From positions 1 to 64,000 of the forward strand of contig NZ_JAMKFE010000007.1 of NCBI RefSeq assembly GCF_023721835.1: a stretch of 64,000 nt of DNA. Direction: 5' to 3'. The translations under genes were made by a program, and so were the position numbers. This document shows, one piece after another, positions 52,901 through 60,940 of the stretch. Each line of letters starts with the position of its first letter. Positions within the stretch are counted from its first letter, which is position 1. The notes below the pieces were generated by a model that saw nothing but the letters and a program-made list of their open reading frames with translations, did not search any database and had not been told where the DNA came from. The stretch comes from Caldimonas mangrovi (GTDB lineage Bacteria; Pseudomonadota; Gammaproteobacteria; Burkholderiales; Burkholderiaceae_C).

Positions 52901-54935
52901 GCACGCTCACCTGGATGCGCGGGCAGTCCACCCCGGCGGTACACACCGGCAGCGTGGCGATGCTGCAGTTGTTCAGTGACACGTTGCTGCTGCCGGTGGT
53001 CAGGCTGCAGCTCGCGAAGCTCGCCGTGCCGGGCAGCGTGGCAATGCTGTAGTCGCTCGCCGACGCATTGAACACGTTGTTGAACACGTCGGTCACCGTC
53101 ACGTCGGTGGCGGCGTTCGGGCCGGCGTTGACGACCTCGATTTCCCACGTGATCGCGTCGCCGGCCAGTTGCCGGTTGCCGCTCGCGTCGCCGGTACCGA
53201 CCACCCGCTTGAGCGTGGAGATGTCGGCCTGATCGATGGCGTCCTGGGGTGTCACGCCCACCGACGCGCAGTCGTTCGGCGCGTTGTCGTCGACGGGACC
53301 GCCGGCGCTGCCGACGCACACCTGGTTGGTCAGCGTCGCGCCGCTGCTGGTCGCCTGCGCGTTGAGGGTCACGCTGCCGGTCGTGCCGTTGACCGGCACG
53401 GCCACGCCCGTGCTGGTGCAGGTGATGGTCACCGGCCCCGCCTGCGGAAAGCTCGCGCCACCGCTCGACGTACAGCTGAAGCCCGAAGGCGGTGTCACGC
53501 TGTTGACCTGCAGGCCGGCCGGCACCGTGTCGGTCAACGTCACCACGCCGCTCGACGGGAAGGCCGTCGGCCCGAGGTTGGTCGTCGAGACGCTGTAGTC
53601 GAACGCCGTGTTGAGCGGCACCGCGGCCTGCGGCCAGCTCTTGCTCTTGTTGGCGCGGAAGTCCGACACCGGGTCGATCACCGTGGTCGCCACCGAGCCG
53701 TTGCCCGTCGCGACGCCCGGGGCGCTGATGCTTGCGGTGTTGATCACGCCCGAGCCGGTGGCGATGGCCTGCACCGGGATCACGATGTTGCCCAGTGCCA
53801 CGTTGGCGCCTGCCGCGCCCGATCCGCCGCGCGTGCACGAGATCGCCGGCGCGGCGCTCGGGCAGCTGCTCGACGCGGTGCAGCTCCAGCCGTTGCTCGT
53901 GAAGCTGGTGCTGCCGCCCGCATAACAGAAGGCGGCCGGTACGTTGTCGTCGACCTGCACGCCGACCGGATAGTCTCCGCTGTAGCGCGGGTCGAGCGTG
54001 AAGTTGAACGTGGTGCCGGTGGCGACCGGGTCGGCCACCGACTTGGTCTTCGTCACCGAGATCGCGCTGCCCGGTGTCACGCTGGCGTTCAGCGTGTCGG
54101 TGTTGTTGGCGGACACGCCGTCGCCGACGCCACCGGTGGCGGCGACGTCGGCCGTGTGCGTGATGGTGGAGCCGCCACCGGCACCGATCACGCCGGTGAG
54201 CGAGACGCTGCGGGTGTTGCCCGACGCGATGGAGGCGAGCGTGCAGGTCAGCGTGCTGCCCGCCAGCGAGCATCCGCCCGGGGTCGACGAAAGCGCAAAG
54301 CCCGGCGGGACGCTGTAGCTGACGACCGAGCTCGGCGAGCTGTCGGGTCCGTTGTTGAGCACGGTCAGGGTGTAGGTCTGCGTGCTGCCGGCGGCCGCGC
54401 TGGCCGGCCCACCGATGCTGAGCTCGAGGTCCGCGCCCGCGTTCACGGTGGTCAGCTCGGTCTGCGGCGCACCGCCCGGTGTCGGCGTCGCGGTAACGCT
54501 CATCGTGCCTTGTGCCGTGGAGCGCACCAGCAGCGGAATCTGCACCGTATCGTTGGCGCCCAGGTTGATGCCGCTGCACGAAAGGGTGCCCGGCCCGCTC
54601 TGGCCGCTGCTCATGCCGCTGCAGGAGACCCCTGTCGGCAGCGTACCGGTGCCGGCATAGACGCCGTTGGCCGGCACGCTGAACGAGAAGGAACCACCGG
54701 ACAGCGGAGCACCGTTGGTCTCGGCCACGCGTACCGTGTAGGTCACGGTGCCGCCGGCCGACACCGGGTCCGGGCTGTCGGGGAGGTCCGAGATGATGAG
54801 TTGCGCCTGCGCCGCGCCGGCCAGCACCAGGCTCGCGGCCGATGCCGCCAGCAGCCTGCCGCACCAGGCGGCGAGCGATGCGGCCGCACGTCCACCGTGG
54901 CGTCGCATCGCGTTCAACTGTCGCTCGTAGCTCAT
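46992..54935 (-). CDS. 2647-residue DUF11/SdrD-B repeat surface protein
   Basis: A signal peptide (ASAASLVLAGAAQAQ, ending near residue 45) is followed by about seven DUF11 domains of about 110-130 residues. These are isopeptide-prone beta-sandwiches marked by DxPDPVxAGGTVTYTV and ending in VTDTLPAG. At least eight SdrD B-like domains follow (GxVYxDxNxNGxxDxGEPGIxGVxxxLTGTD), whose Asp-rich motif binds Ca2+. Towards the C-terminus there is one more DUF11 domain, one more B-type domain (GKVYDDKNANGYQDDGEPG) and a helical tail that looks OmpA-like (PKVIEALLERPSILRLAY). It lacks an LPXTG or PEP-CTERM signal. It is probably a very long rigid stalk on the cell surface. ATG 54935 starts the signal peptide directly. 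Confidence 0.85.
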   Translation of the reverse strand: MSYERQLNAMRRHGGRAAASLAAWCGRLLAASAASLVLAGAAQAQLIISDLPDSPDPVSAGGTVTYTVRVAETNGAPLSGGSFSFSVPANGVYAGTGTLPTGVSCSGMSSGQSGPGTLSCSGINLGANDTVQIPLLVRSTAQGTMSVTATPTPGGAPQTELTTVNAGADLELSIGGPASAAAGSTQTYTLTVLNNGPDSSPSSVVSYSVPPGFALSSTPGGCSLAGSTLTCTLASIASGNTRSVSLTGVIGAGGGSTITHTADVAATGGVGDGVSANNTDTLNASVTPGSAISVTKTKSVADPVATGTTFNFTLDPRYSGDYPVGVQVDDNVPAAFCYAGGSTSFTSNGWSCTASSSCPSAAPAISCTRGGSGAAGANVALGNIVIPVQAIATGSGVINTASISAPGVATGNGSVATTVIDPVSDFRANKSKSWPQAAVPLNTAFDYSVSTTNLGPTAFPSSGVVTLTDTVPAGLQVNSVTPPSGFSCTSSGGASFPQAGPVTITCTSTGVAVPVNGTTGSVTLNAQATSSGATLTNQVCVGSAGGPVDDNAPNDCASVGVTPQDAIDQADISTLKRVVGTGDASGNRQLAGDAITWEIEVVNAGPNAATDVTVTDVFNNVFNASASDYSIATLPGTASFASCSLTTGSSNVSLNNCSIATLPVCTAGVDCPRIQVSVRHFGNGTSGSDNFQVTNSAFALAQDQGDNNLSNNTSATTTAYFVARTDVAVTKTDNPDPVPAGQTLTYTVTARNPSATSASTAFNVSVTDTLPEGLVFLSASASGSGNCSVTPGAGNTTSAVNRTLTCGWSSISRGGQQTVTIRVRPPAALSVAGGGPGSITNSVTISTTTPEIAGGAANNTATQSTAVTSPVFDLLVNKTDDADPVDVGDDVTYTLTATNNRASTAENVVLTDTLPAGAGAPTFVEVVAPLPAGVSCDTSGVTAGSAGGSIACTIAQLGGTGSGSTGETSSVAVQVRLRGADKGQFTNQAAIGFADASMNAFDALPGNNTASQPTTFRFKADVEVVDKRAVQPGTATAVGTVSATQTFDWLVVVRNNGPQAAETTTFSDTLPAGIEIADAPSLTITSGSFTPAAPTCSGAVGTSSVSCSITSMPAGGAATVRIPVRFSGSPANGTSFTNTASIVTTGSGDTNGGANASAGNNFNSGSVTVQTSVVSGRVYHDQNANGGYAAGEPGIASTITLTGTDDFGQAVNLSTTSDATTGAFSFSVPPGTYTLTQTQPAGYAAGITRAGTASGAGSSAGSVPTSGAGVVSGPNGSNANVVQNIVLGTAGQSVNNLFGEVRTASLAGRVYQDADYSGSASVGEPGIAAVTLQLSGTDMFGNAVSQSTTSAANTGDYSYTGLWPGVYAVAETSQPDGYADGSETAGSAGGNTAVNDRVTAVTLASAASATGYDFGELRARVLVQVFEDGNNDGNVQAGESGITGVALRLTGTDATGNPVDLVATPVSGQPGHYEFRNVPPSGASSYTITETQPATYAPGQANANGNPGTAQPGGNVITGVVIPVSGTPATVGEYLFGELTSSQIRGRVYYDRDGDGTQDLPGEPGLAGVAITLTGTDDNGNPVTVSTTTDANGDYVFDAVAPGVYSVTETRPAGYLPGLTRAGTVNGAGSTPGSVPTSGSGVTAGPNGSDANRIQGIRLGAPGASSSNNNFSAVRAAGLAGVVYVDVSPTNGQRDAGEPGIDGVSVSVSGTDLFGRSVTRSLTTGADGSYGVDDLLPGSYRIDETQPSGVNDGTETLGTVGGSARGTANPGGVDDRFGAIVLASEEAGIDYDFGERGGQLAGEVYVDSDNDGTRDAGERGIAGVTLTLTGRSSTGTTVNLTATTDADGHYSFEGLLPSDASGYTITETQPATYADGLDTAGRFNGTVVGTAGDDAISGIVYTGGNGDGYLFGERGASLAGLVFNDANRNGVREPGDLPLAGVTITLTGTDATGQPVNRTATTGPDGRYRFDDLPLPDGAGYMLTQTQPAGYDNGGERPGSLGGTVPQPNRIVVPLTTVGAQGIDYDFYEQSQTPSALTGTVWRDTDHDRTRSGDEPVLGGWTVELLGCPDGSADCAFSDVVVHHSVSTAADGSYRFDQLVPGNYQVRFRSPSGQVVGGVWPTDPVQNGSGGAHPTVPGMQPRPLIAVTVGSGVTVVNQDLPLDPSGIVYDSLNAQPVPGAVVTLNGPAGFDPAAHLLGGEGSVTTQADGVYQFFLLPGAPAGDYTLSVVPPSGYVNSLTYLPAAGPLNAQTCSAPAGSVDPSVGDPCIVSPGLPAPGVASPYFLSLFIPASGAQNVVNNHLPLDPEGNGAVIELRKTSPKLTVKKGELVPYVITARNTRAVALGNVVLVDTLPPGFKYVTGSLSIQRLPGGAVESVRPLLEGRRLTVPARSFAANETQRLTMVLGVGTGVGEGLYVNQVTAVQGVGGPSLSNTASATVRVVPDALFDCTDVIGKVYDDKNANGYQDDGEPGIPNVRLATVNGLLVSTDVDGRYHIACAIVPKEGTGSNFVLKLDERTLPSGYRVTSENPASERATRGKFIKVNFGATVHRVVRLDLQAEAFEPEAAMLKPAFEAQLPKVIEALLERPSILRLAYRPAADEAASLGDERIDKLKADLRERWRRHGAEQQRALFNLDIEVERVPASVKP
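48800..51415 (-). repeat. Tandem SdrD B-like domain repeats
   Basis: Eight consecutive copies of a domain of about 100 residues, each opening with the G-x-V-Y/F/W-x-D motif and an Asp/Asn/Gly calcium loop, for example GRVYYDRDGDGTQDLPGEPG, GEVYVDSDNDGTRDAGERG and GLVFNDANRNGVREPGD. The repeats have diverged, so recent expansion is not indicated. Coordinates are approximate to the first and last motif. Confidence 0.75.
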
Positions 54936-55266
54936 GTTCTTCACTTCCCGTTGAGGCCGACGCCGCCCTCGGGAATCGCGGACAAAAGAAGTCCGCCGCG
55001 CCGTTGAAAGCAACAGCGCGTGCGAGGCCGAAGGCGATATGCGTGGAACCGTGCGGCAGCCCTTCCCCAAGGCGACGAACCGCACGTACGGCGCGAAATG
55101 TAGAGACTGGTTACCGGTGCCGCCAGCGAATTGACAATCGTTGACAGTAAGACCTGGCGAAGCCGTGCATCGCTGCACGCCCCAGGGCCTGTCGCGCGCG
55201 GTCTTCGCACGCGACGCTCGGCACGTGACGATGAATCAGGGCCTGTTCACGCCACGCAGGGTCGGC
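54936..55266. other. 331-base gap upstream of the giant surface gene
   Basis: No gene is present. It separates the kinase gene from the giant gene on the minus strand and should hold the latter's promoter. The tandem TTGACA direct repeat at 55131-55146 is the main feature. I see no clear -35/-10 pair on the minus strand. Confidence 0.5.
55131..55146. promoter_or_regulatory. TTGACA direct repeat, candidate response-regulator site
   Basis: TTGACA (55131-55136) and TTGACA (55141-55146) are identical and exactly 10 bases apart, so they lie on one face of the helix. OmpR/PhoB-type regulators bind such 10-11-base direct repeats, and a gene of that type lies in the same operon. The site is about 196 bases upstream of the giant surface gene. 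Confidence 0.45.
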
Positions 55267-57666
55267 TCACTCCACCGTGAGGGCCGGCAGGCTGTCGAGC
55301 ACATCCACCGCCTGCAGGCTCATGCGGAACTCCGCACCGGCCCCGGGAAGGCTGCACACCCAGACGGTGCCCCGGTGCCGCGTCACCACGGCCTGCACGA
55401 ACGCGAGCCCCAGCCCTGCGCCCGACGTGCGCGTATCGCGCCCGAGCCGCTTGAACTGCTCGAACAAGCTGGCCTGCTGGTCCTGCGCGATGCCCGGCCC
55501 CTCGTCCTTGACGGAGATGACGTGCCGGTCACCGTCGCGCTGCAGCGCGCAGGTGATCCGGCCGCCGCGAGGGCCGTACTTCAAGGCGTTGTCGACCAGG
55601 TTGGCGACGGCACGCGTGAGCAGGTCGCGATCCGCACGGCTCATGCACGGCCCGTTCGAGGCTTCGGTGACGATTTCCACGCCGCGCGCGCGGGCCTGAT
55701 CCCAGAAGCGGTCGGCCGCATCGACGATCACGTCGCACAGATCGACCGTCGTGAACTCGTAGGCGTCCGACTGCGCCCGGGCCAGGTGGACGAAGTCATC
55801 GGCCAGTGCGAGCGTGCGGCGCGCGTGCGCTTCGATGCGCTCGAACACCTGCGGATCGGGCACCGGGTCCAGGCGCTGCAACTCGATCAGCGTCAGGATG
55901 GACGACTGCGGTGCGCGCATGTCGTGCGAAATGAAGCGCAACGCCTCCTCGCGCTGCCGCTGCACCTGCTGCACCGCGGATATGTCGACCAGGCTGACGA
56001 TGCTGCCGACCACCGTGCCGTCCTGGGCGCGCCGCGGCAGGCACTTCAGCAGCAGGTCGCGCTGCTGCACGTCGACCACATGCCGTTCGAGCGCCTGCTC
56101 GCGCACGACCGGCACGACGGGCGGCAATGGCGATCGGTCGGGCAGCCGCAGCCGGTCGGCGAACAGTGCGTCGACGTCGCGGTCCTGCAACTGCTGCACG
56201 CTGGCGCTGAAGTAGCGCGCCGCCGCCTCGTTGGCGAGCAGCACGCGCCCTTGCGGGTCGGCCACCAGCACCACGTCGGCGAGGCTGTCGATGCTGTCGC
56301 GCACGAAGCGCAGCAGGCCGCGCAACTGCTCGGCCGCCGTGGTCAGCGCCAGCATCCTGCGGTCGAGCTCGTCGCCGGTGCCTCGGCCGGCCACCGGCAA
56401 GGCCGTCAACAATTTGTCCTCGCGCTGCATCTGCCGAAACTCTTTCGCGAGGTAGTCGGTCACCGCCTCCAGGCGGAACCAGCCCCACATCGGATAGATC
56501 AACGCCAGGCAACCGAGAGCGGCCAGCGGCGCGAACTGCACCCCGGGCGCCTTGAGTGCAGCCCACGCCAGCACGTACACCAGCAGCACGAGCGCGACGA
56601 CGGTGCAGAAGGCCCAACGCGGCTGCAGCCGGTACAGCGCGGCCATCGCGAGCACCACCGGCACCAGGCAGAACAACGCGTTCTCCCACGGCGTCGCACG
56701 GCGCAGGTGGATGTTCCGGCGCAGGGAATCGAGCACGTTGGCCGACACTTCGACGCCAGGCATCAGGCTGTCCTGGCTCGCCATCGGCGTCAGGTACGCG
56801 TCGCCCATGCCGGCCGCAGTGGCGCCGATCAACACATACTTGCCGCGCAGCGCTTCGGCGGGCACCCTGCCCTCCAACACGTCGACATACGACAGGCGGG
56901 CAAAGTGGCCCGGCGGGCCGGCGAAGGGAATCTGGATCCAGTGGTCCCGCTGCCATGTGCCGCCCGCTGCCCGACCGTCGGCGTGTGCCGCGGGTGGCCG
57001 GCGCACGCCGGGCAGCGTGCGCCCCGGCGGCGCTTCGCCGGCGGCCTGCATCAAGGCCACGGTCCAGTGGTCCCAGTGTTGCGTGCCGGTGCCTTCGCGC
57101 AGGAACACGCTGCGAGCGACGCCGTCTTGCCCCAGCTCCACGTGGATGTGCCCGACGCCGCGCGCGGCGGCCCGCAACGGCGGCGACGGCAAGGCCGGTT
57201 GGACGTCGGCGCTGCCGAGCCACTGCGCATGCAGCGGCAGCACCACGTTGCCGGCGTGCCCGATGGCGTGTGCCAGCAGGATGTCGTCTTCGACCTGCTG
57301 CGGGTTCGACTCGGATAGGATCAGGTCGAGACCGATGGCGCGCGCACCGGCTTGCTGGAGCCGCTCGATCAAGGCCGCATGCACGCGGCGCCGCCACGGC
57401 CACCGGCCCAGCGCTGCCAGGCTGCGGTCGTCGATGCCGACGATCACGATGTCGGTCGGTGCCGGCCGCTCGGTCATCGAGCGCAGGTGGTCGACGAAGG
57501 CATTCTCGACGCGCCCGGTCCCGTTGGCATAGCCCCAGATGCCGGCGACCAGCGCCACCGCTACCCACAAGATGCCCCACCGGGCCAGTGCCGCGACGGG
57601 CGCCGGCAGCGTGGCCACCCGGACCAGGGACAGGCCCGGTCGCCCGGCTCGGCGGTTTCGCAGCAT
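55267..57666 (-). CDS. CHASE2-domain sensor histidine kinase
   Basis: The 799-residue protein has one N-terminal membrane helix (WGILWVAVALVAGIWGYA), a periplasmic CHASE2 domain (about 55-330: DIVIVGIDDRSLAALGRWPWRR, LRGKYVLIGATAAGMGD) and three more membrane helices. A PAS domain and a histidine kinase core follow, with H-box FISHDMRAPQSSI, N-box LVDNALKYGPRGG, G1 DEGPGIA and G2 GAGLGLAFV. It senses an envelope signal and phosphorylates a partner regulator. ATG 57666 starts nine bases before the LysM-FecR stop. The cognate receiver is probably the OmpR-type protein two genes upstream. The H-box is HDMR rather than HDLR. Confidence 0.9.
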   Translation of the reverse strand: MLRNRRAGRPGLSLVRVATLPAPVAALARWGILWVAVALVAGIWGYANGTGRVENAFVDHLRSMTERPAPTDIVIVGIDDRSLAALGRWPWRRRVHAALIERLQQAGARAIGLDLILSESNPQQVEDDILLAHAIGHAGNVVLPLHAQWLGSADVQPALPSPPLRAAARGVGHIHVELGQDGVARSVFLREGTGTQHWDHWTVALMQAAGEAPPGRTLPGVRRPPAAHADGRAAGGTWQRDHWIQIPFAGPPGHFARLSYVDVLEGRVPAEALRGKYVLIGATAAGMGDAYLTPMASQDSLMPGVEVSANVLDSLRRNIHLRRATPWENALFCLVPVVLAMAALYRLQPRWAFCTVVALVLLVYVLAWAALKAPGVQFAPLAALGCLALIYPMWGWFRLEAVTDYLAKEFRQMQREDKLLTALPVAGRGTGDELDRRMLALTTAAEQLRGLLRFVRDSIDSLADVVLVADPQGRVLLANEAAARYFSASVQQLQDRDVDALFADRLRLPDRSPLPPVVPVVREQALERHVVDVQQRDLLLKCLPRRAQDGTVVGSIVSLVDISAVQQVQRQREEALRFISHDMRAPQSSILTLIELQRLDPVPDPQVFERIEAHARRTLALADDFVHLARAQSDAYEFTTVDLCDVIVDAADRFWDQARARGVEIVTEASNGPCMSRADRDLLTRAVANLVDNALKYGPRGGRITCALQRDGDRHVISVKDEGPGIAQDQQASLFEQFKRLGRDTRTSGAGLGLAFVQAVVTRHRGTVWVCSLPGAGAEFRMSLQAVDVLDSLPALTVE

Positions 57667-57674
57667 GCGCACGC

Positions 57675-59333
57675 TCAAGGCGACTGCGTGCCCAGCTCGG
57701 TGCCGTACCGCACGTTCACCGGCGCGCCGTCCGAGGTGCACACGCCGGCCGGCGTGCTGACCCGCCGCGCCGCCGAATAAGGCGACGCCAGGCCATGCGC
57801 CGAGATCGTGCGCAGGCGCAGGAAATACGCCCGGCACCCGGCGGGCAGCTCGAGCCGCGCGCGGGATTGCGTGACCTCGATGTCGCGCACGATCTCGCGG
57901 AAATCGACGTCGGCCGCCAACTGCACCTGGTAGCGTTCTCCAGGCGCGCCGGCCCAGTGCACCGTCAGTCCGTCAGTGGTTTCCACCGCCGGCTCGGGCG
58001 CCACCGGCACGGGCACCACGGTGAAGCGGCTGGCATCGTTGAACGGCCCGCGCTCTTCCGTGCCGCCGGCATCCGGCGCCAGCGTCGCCACGCGCCAGTG
58101 GTATTCGCCGGGCTCGGCCAGATCCGTCGCGAAGCGGCACTGGTCGCGCTGCGTCGCCTCCTTGACCAGCGTCGTGAACTGCGGGTCCCGCGCCAGCTGC
58201 AGCCGGTAGGCCACGCCGCCGGGCACCTCGGTGCAGCGCAGCTCGACGGCGCCCGGGCCGAACACCTGCCCCGGCAGCGGCGAGCGCGCCAGCGGAGGCA
58301 GCGGCTGGGTCTTGATGCGCAGGGGCACGGTGGTTTCCTCGCCCATCAACCCGTCGGCATCGATCGCCCGCAGTCTCAGCGTGTAGGCGCCGTCCGGCAG
58401 GCCGTCCAGGCGCGGCGCAGGGTGGGTGCCGGTCTCGTCCACGAGCACGCGCACGAACTGCGTGTCTTCCGCCACCTGTATGCGGTAGCCTCGCGCGTCG
58501 TTCGCCCTGGCCAGCGGCAGCTCGAACGGCAACCGCTCGATCGGCCCCGCCGGCAGCTCGAGCCGCGGTGCCGGCAGCAGCGTGCGCACCTGGGGCGCCT
58601 GCCCGGCCGCAGCGACCACGGCGCCCTGACCGGCCATCACCTGGGCGTCTTGCGAGCCGGCGTTTGGCGTCACCGCGACCTGTCCTTCGACCACCTCGGA
58701 CAGCATGCGCCCGCCACCCGCAGGCACCGACACGCCGAAACGGGTGCCTCGCACGCCGGCCACGGCCAGCGGGGTGCGCACATCGAAACGCGAGCCCTTC
58801 GGCTGGCGCGAGACGTCCGAATCGACGCGTCCTTCGTCCAGCTGGATCACGTTCTGGCGGCGGCCGGCCTCCTTGATCTCGCGCAGCCGCTGCAGCGTGA
58901 CGCGCGTGCCGCCCTGCAGGTGCAGCACCGATCCGTCGTCCAGCCGTACAGTGACGAAGCCCCCGGGCTCGACCTGGATCGTCGTGCCTTCGTCGAGCAC
59001 GTCGCGCGCCTGCAAGCCGCGCTCGGGTGCGTGCGCACCTTGGCGCGCCACTGCGGCGCCCTTCACGTAGAGCACCGTGGCGCGCTGCGCGACGCCCAGC
59101 ATGCGCGACACCGGCAGCATCAGGATGCTGCCCGGCGTGAGCCGCTTCGGGTCCCGCACCCGGTTGATGCGCGCGAGCAACCGCCAGTCTTCGGCGCTCT
59201 CAAGGTAGCGCTGCGAGACGGCATACAAGGTGTCGCCCTGCTGCACTTCATAGTTGATGTGCTCGTTGGCCGCCGCTGCCGTCGCCAGCAGCGCGAAGGC
59301 CGCCACGCACGCGTGCTTCACCGCGCGGTTCAT
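57675..59333 (-). CDS. Periplasmic LysM-FecR protein with Ig/FN3-like domains
   Basis: A 552-residue exported protein: signal peptide (HACVAAFALLATAAAA), LysM domain (residues about 27-73, YEVQQGDTLYAVSQRYLE), and FecR domain (about 125-235, GGFVTVRLDDGSVLHLQGGTRVTL, VRTPLAVAGVRGTRFGV). Three beta-sandwich segments like FN3 follow (about 270-530; PLPPLARSPLPGQVFGPG and YHWRVATLAPDAG). LysM binds peptidoglycan. FecR usually couples to an ECF sigma factor, but here it sits between a response regulator and a CHASE2 kinase. It is probably the periplasmic sensor arm of that kinase. Its ATG overlaps the response-regulator stop (ATGA). Confidence 0.9.
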   Translation of the reverse strand: MNRAVKHACVAAFALLATAAAANEHINYEVQQGDTLYAVSQRYLESAEDWRLLARINRVRDPKRLTPGSILMLPVSRMLGVAQRATVLYVKGAAVARQGAHAPERGLQARDVLDEGTTIQVEPGGFVTVRLDDGSVLHLQGGTRVTLQRLREIKEAGRRQNVIQLDEGRVDSDVSRQPKGSRFDVRTPLAVAGVRGTRFGVSVPAGGGRMLSEVVEGQVAVTPNAGSQDAQVMAGQGAVVAAAGQAPQVRTLLPAPRLELPAGPIERLPFELPLARANDARGYRIQVAEDTQFVRVLVDETGTHPAPRLDGLPDGAYTLRLRAIDADGLMGEETTVPLRIKTQPLPPLARSPLPGQVFGPGAVELRCTEVPGGVAYRLQLARDPQFTTLVKEATQRDQCRFATDLAEPGEYHWRVATLAPDAGGTEERGPFNDASRFTVVPVPVAPEPAVETTDGLTVHWAGAPGERYQVQLAADVDFREIVRDIEVTQSRARLELPAGCRAYFLRLRTISAHGLASPYSAARRVSTPAGVCTSDGAPVNVRYGTELGTQSP

Positions 59334-60055
59334 GCCTGGCCCTCGACCGCTGCAGGCAGGCTGTCTGCCAGCTCGGCAATCGCCTCCAACCGATACCCCT
59401 GCCCGTACACGGCGGTCAGCCGGTAGCCGCGCGCGGGGCGCAGGTTGAGCTTGCTGCGCAGCGACGAGACATGCGTGTCCAGGCTGCGCGACGGTATGTC
59501 GGCAGCGCGGCCCCACACCGTTTCGATGAGATAGGCCCGCGACAGCAGCCGCCCCTGGTTGGCGAACAGGCAGCGGGCCAGATCGAACTCCTTCTGCTTC
59601 AGCTCGATCGGCTGCCCCTCGAACTCGACGGTCCGGGATGCCAGGTTGAAGCAGTAGCCGCCATAGCCCAGGACCAGCTGTTCCTGCTGCGGATAGCTTC
59701 GGCGGATGAGCGCCCTCACCCGCGCCACCAGCTCGTGCACGCGGATGGGCTTGACCATGTAGTCGTCGGCGCCGCTGGACAGGCCCTCGACGATGTCGCG
59801 CTCGTCGCCGCGGTTGGTCAGGAGCAGTATGGGCACCGGATGCCCGTAGTTCTGCCGCACCCAGCGCACGATATCGATGCCGGCCACGTCAGGCAGTTGC
59901 CAGTCCAGCACCAGCAGGTCAAAGCTCTCGCGGCGCAGTTCGCGCAACAGCGCCTGCCCCTTGCTGAAGATCGCACATTCATGGCCTGAAGCCTTGACCG
60001 ATCGCTGCACCAGATCCAACTGCGAAGGATCGTCGTCGAGTGCCGCCACACGCAT
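59330..60055 (-). CDS. OmpR-family response regulator
   Basis: A 241-residue regulator: receiver domain (residues 1-118) with acidic residues at 7-9 (LDDDP), the phosphorylated Asp in LLVLDWQLPD and Lys in VKPIR. A winged-helix DNA-binding domain (about 135-225) follows, with EFDLARCLFANQGRLLSRAYLIETVWG and SLDTHVSSLRSKL. It starts the surface operon and overlaps the LysM-FecR gene by four bases. ATG 60055 follows GAGAGGAAG. A longer in-frame stretch upstream is not conserved. It likely activates the giant surface-protein gene through the TTGACA repeat. Confidence 0.92.
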   Translation of the reverse strand: MRVAALDDDPSQLDLVQRSVKASGHECAIFSKGQALLRELRRESFDLLVLDWQLPDVAGIDIVRWVRQNYGHPVPILLLTNRGDERDIVEGLSSGADDYMVKPIRVHELVARVRALIRRSYPQQEQLVLGYGGYCFNLASRTVEFEGQPIELKQKEFDLARCLFANQGRLLSRAYLIETVWGRAADIPSRSLDTHVSSLRSKLNLRPARGYRLTAVYGQGYRLEAIAELADSLPAAVEGQA

Positions 60056-60463
60056 GGTCTTGCTTCCTCTCCTTGTTGCGCCGCACCGAGCGCGCCCCTG
60101 GAGCAGGTACTGCGGTTTGGCTTTCTGTTCGGAACGCGCCATTCTCTCCAAAAAGAACGCGCCGGGTTGCGGGACCCGAAGCGCCGGCCCTCCGTAGGCA
60201 CAGAGATGATCGAGCAGCGTGAATTGTTCGACCGATATGCCGACAGCGCGGCCACCTCGGCCAGCGTGTCGACGTCCCACGGGTCTCCCGGGCGCATGTG
60301 CAGTGCACTCAACGCGCATCCATGGCGTGCCGGCGGGCACGGTCGGGAGCGAGCAGGCGGTCGACGACGCTTCGGCGTGAGCCCGTTGCCGGCGCAAGTC
60401 CGCAAGAATCGTCAAGTCACCCGGCCGCACCATTCAGTCCTCATTCACAACGAGGACTGACCG
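60056..60463. other. 408-base divergent gap
   Basis: No gene is supported here. It separates the minus-strand surface operon from the plus-strand GyrI-like gene and should carry both promoters. A long antisense-looking frame crosses it but reads as Arg/Pro/Ala shadow. No strong dyad is visible to me. Confidence 0.4.
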
Positions 60464-60940
60464 GTGAGCACCCACCCCACGGACCACTTCGACCAGCGCG
60501 ACCCGCTGCTGGTCATCGGTATCGAGCTGCGCACGTCCAACGACGAAGCCGGCCGCACCATCCCTGACCACTGGCGCCGCTTCTCGCAGCAGCAGGTGCC
60601 GGCGAGCGTGCCGCAACGCCTGGGCGAAGACGTGATCGCGGTGTACACGCACTTCGAGCATGAAGGCATCGACAATGGCGGCCGATACTCGCTGGTGATC
60701 GGCTGCCCGGTGCACGGACGCCCGGAGGTGCCGCCCGGGATGGTGTCGGTGCGGGTGGCACCGTCGCGCCGGGTGCGCTTCCCGGTCGAGAAGGGGCGCC
60801 CGGACCTCGTCGGCGCCGCATGGCAGCGCGTCTGGCAGCGCGACGATCTTCGCAAAACCTATCTGGCCGACTATGAACGATATGGACCGGACGGCGGCAT
60901 CGAGCTGTGCATCGGGGTCGAACCCGGCGACGCCTTCTGA
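60464..60940 (+). CDS. GyrI-like small-molecule-binding protein
   Basis: A 158-residue single-domain protein of the GyrI/AraC-effector-binding type (SHS2 fold): IGIELRTSNDEAGRTIPDHWRRF, AVYTHFEHEGIDNGGRYSLVIG, VPPGMVSVRVAPSRRVRFPVE, and a late WQRVWQRDDLRKTYLADYERYG. Such proteins bind hydrophobic cations or regulate topoisomerase. GTG 60464 is the start I take. The next gene encodes the same fold fused to an AraC DNA-binding domain and overlaps this stop. Confidence 0.88.
   Translation: MSTHPTDHFDQRDPLLVIGIELRTSNDEAGRTIPDHWRRFSQQQVPASVPQRLGEDVIAVYTHFEHEGIDNGGRYSLVIGCPVHGRPEVPPGMVSVRVAPSRRVRFPVEKGRPDLVGAAWQRVWQRDDLRKTYLADYERYGPDGGIELCIGVEPGDAF

Noticed and set aside
55131-55146. TTGACA repeats as plus-strand -35 promoters
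   Set aside because: No plus-strand gene lies downstream; the next gene there is convergent (the kinase).
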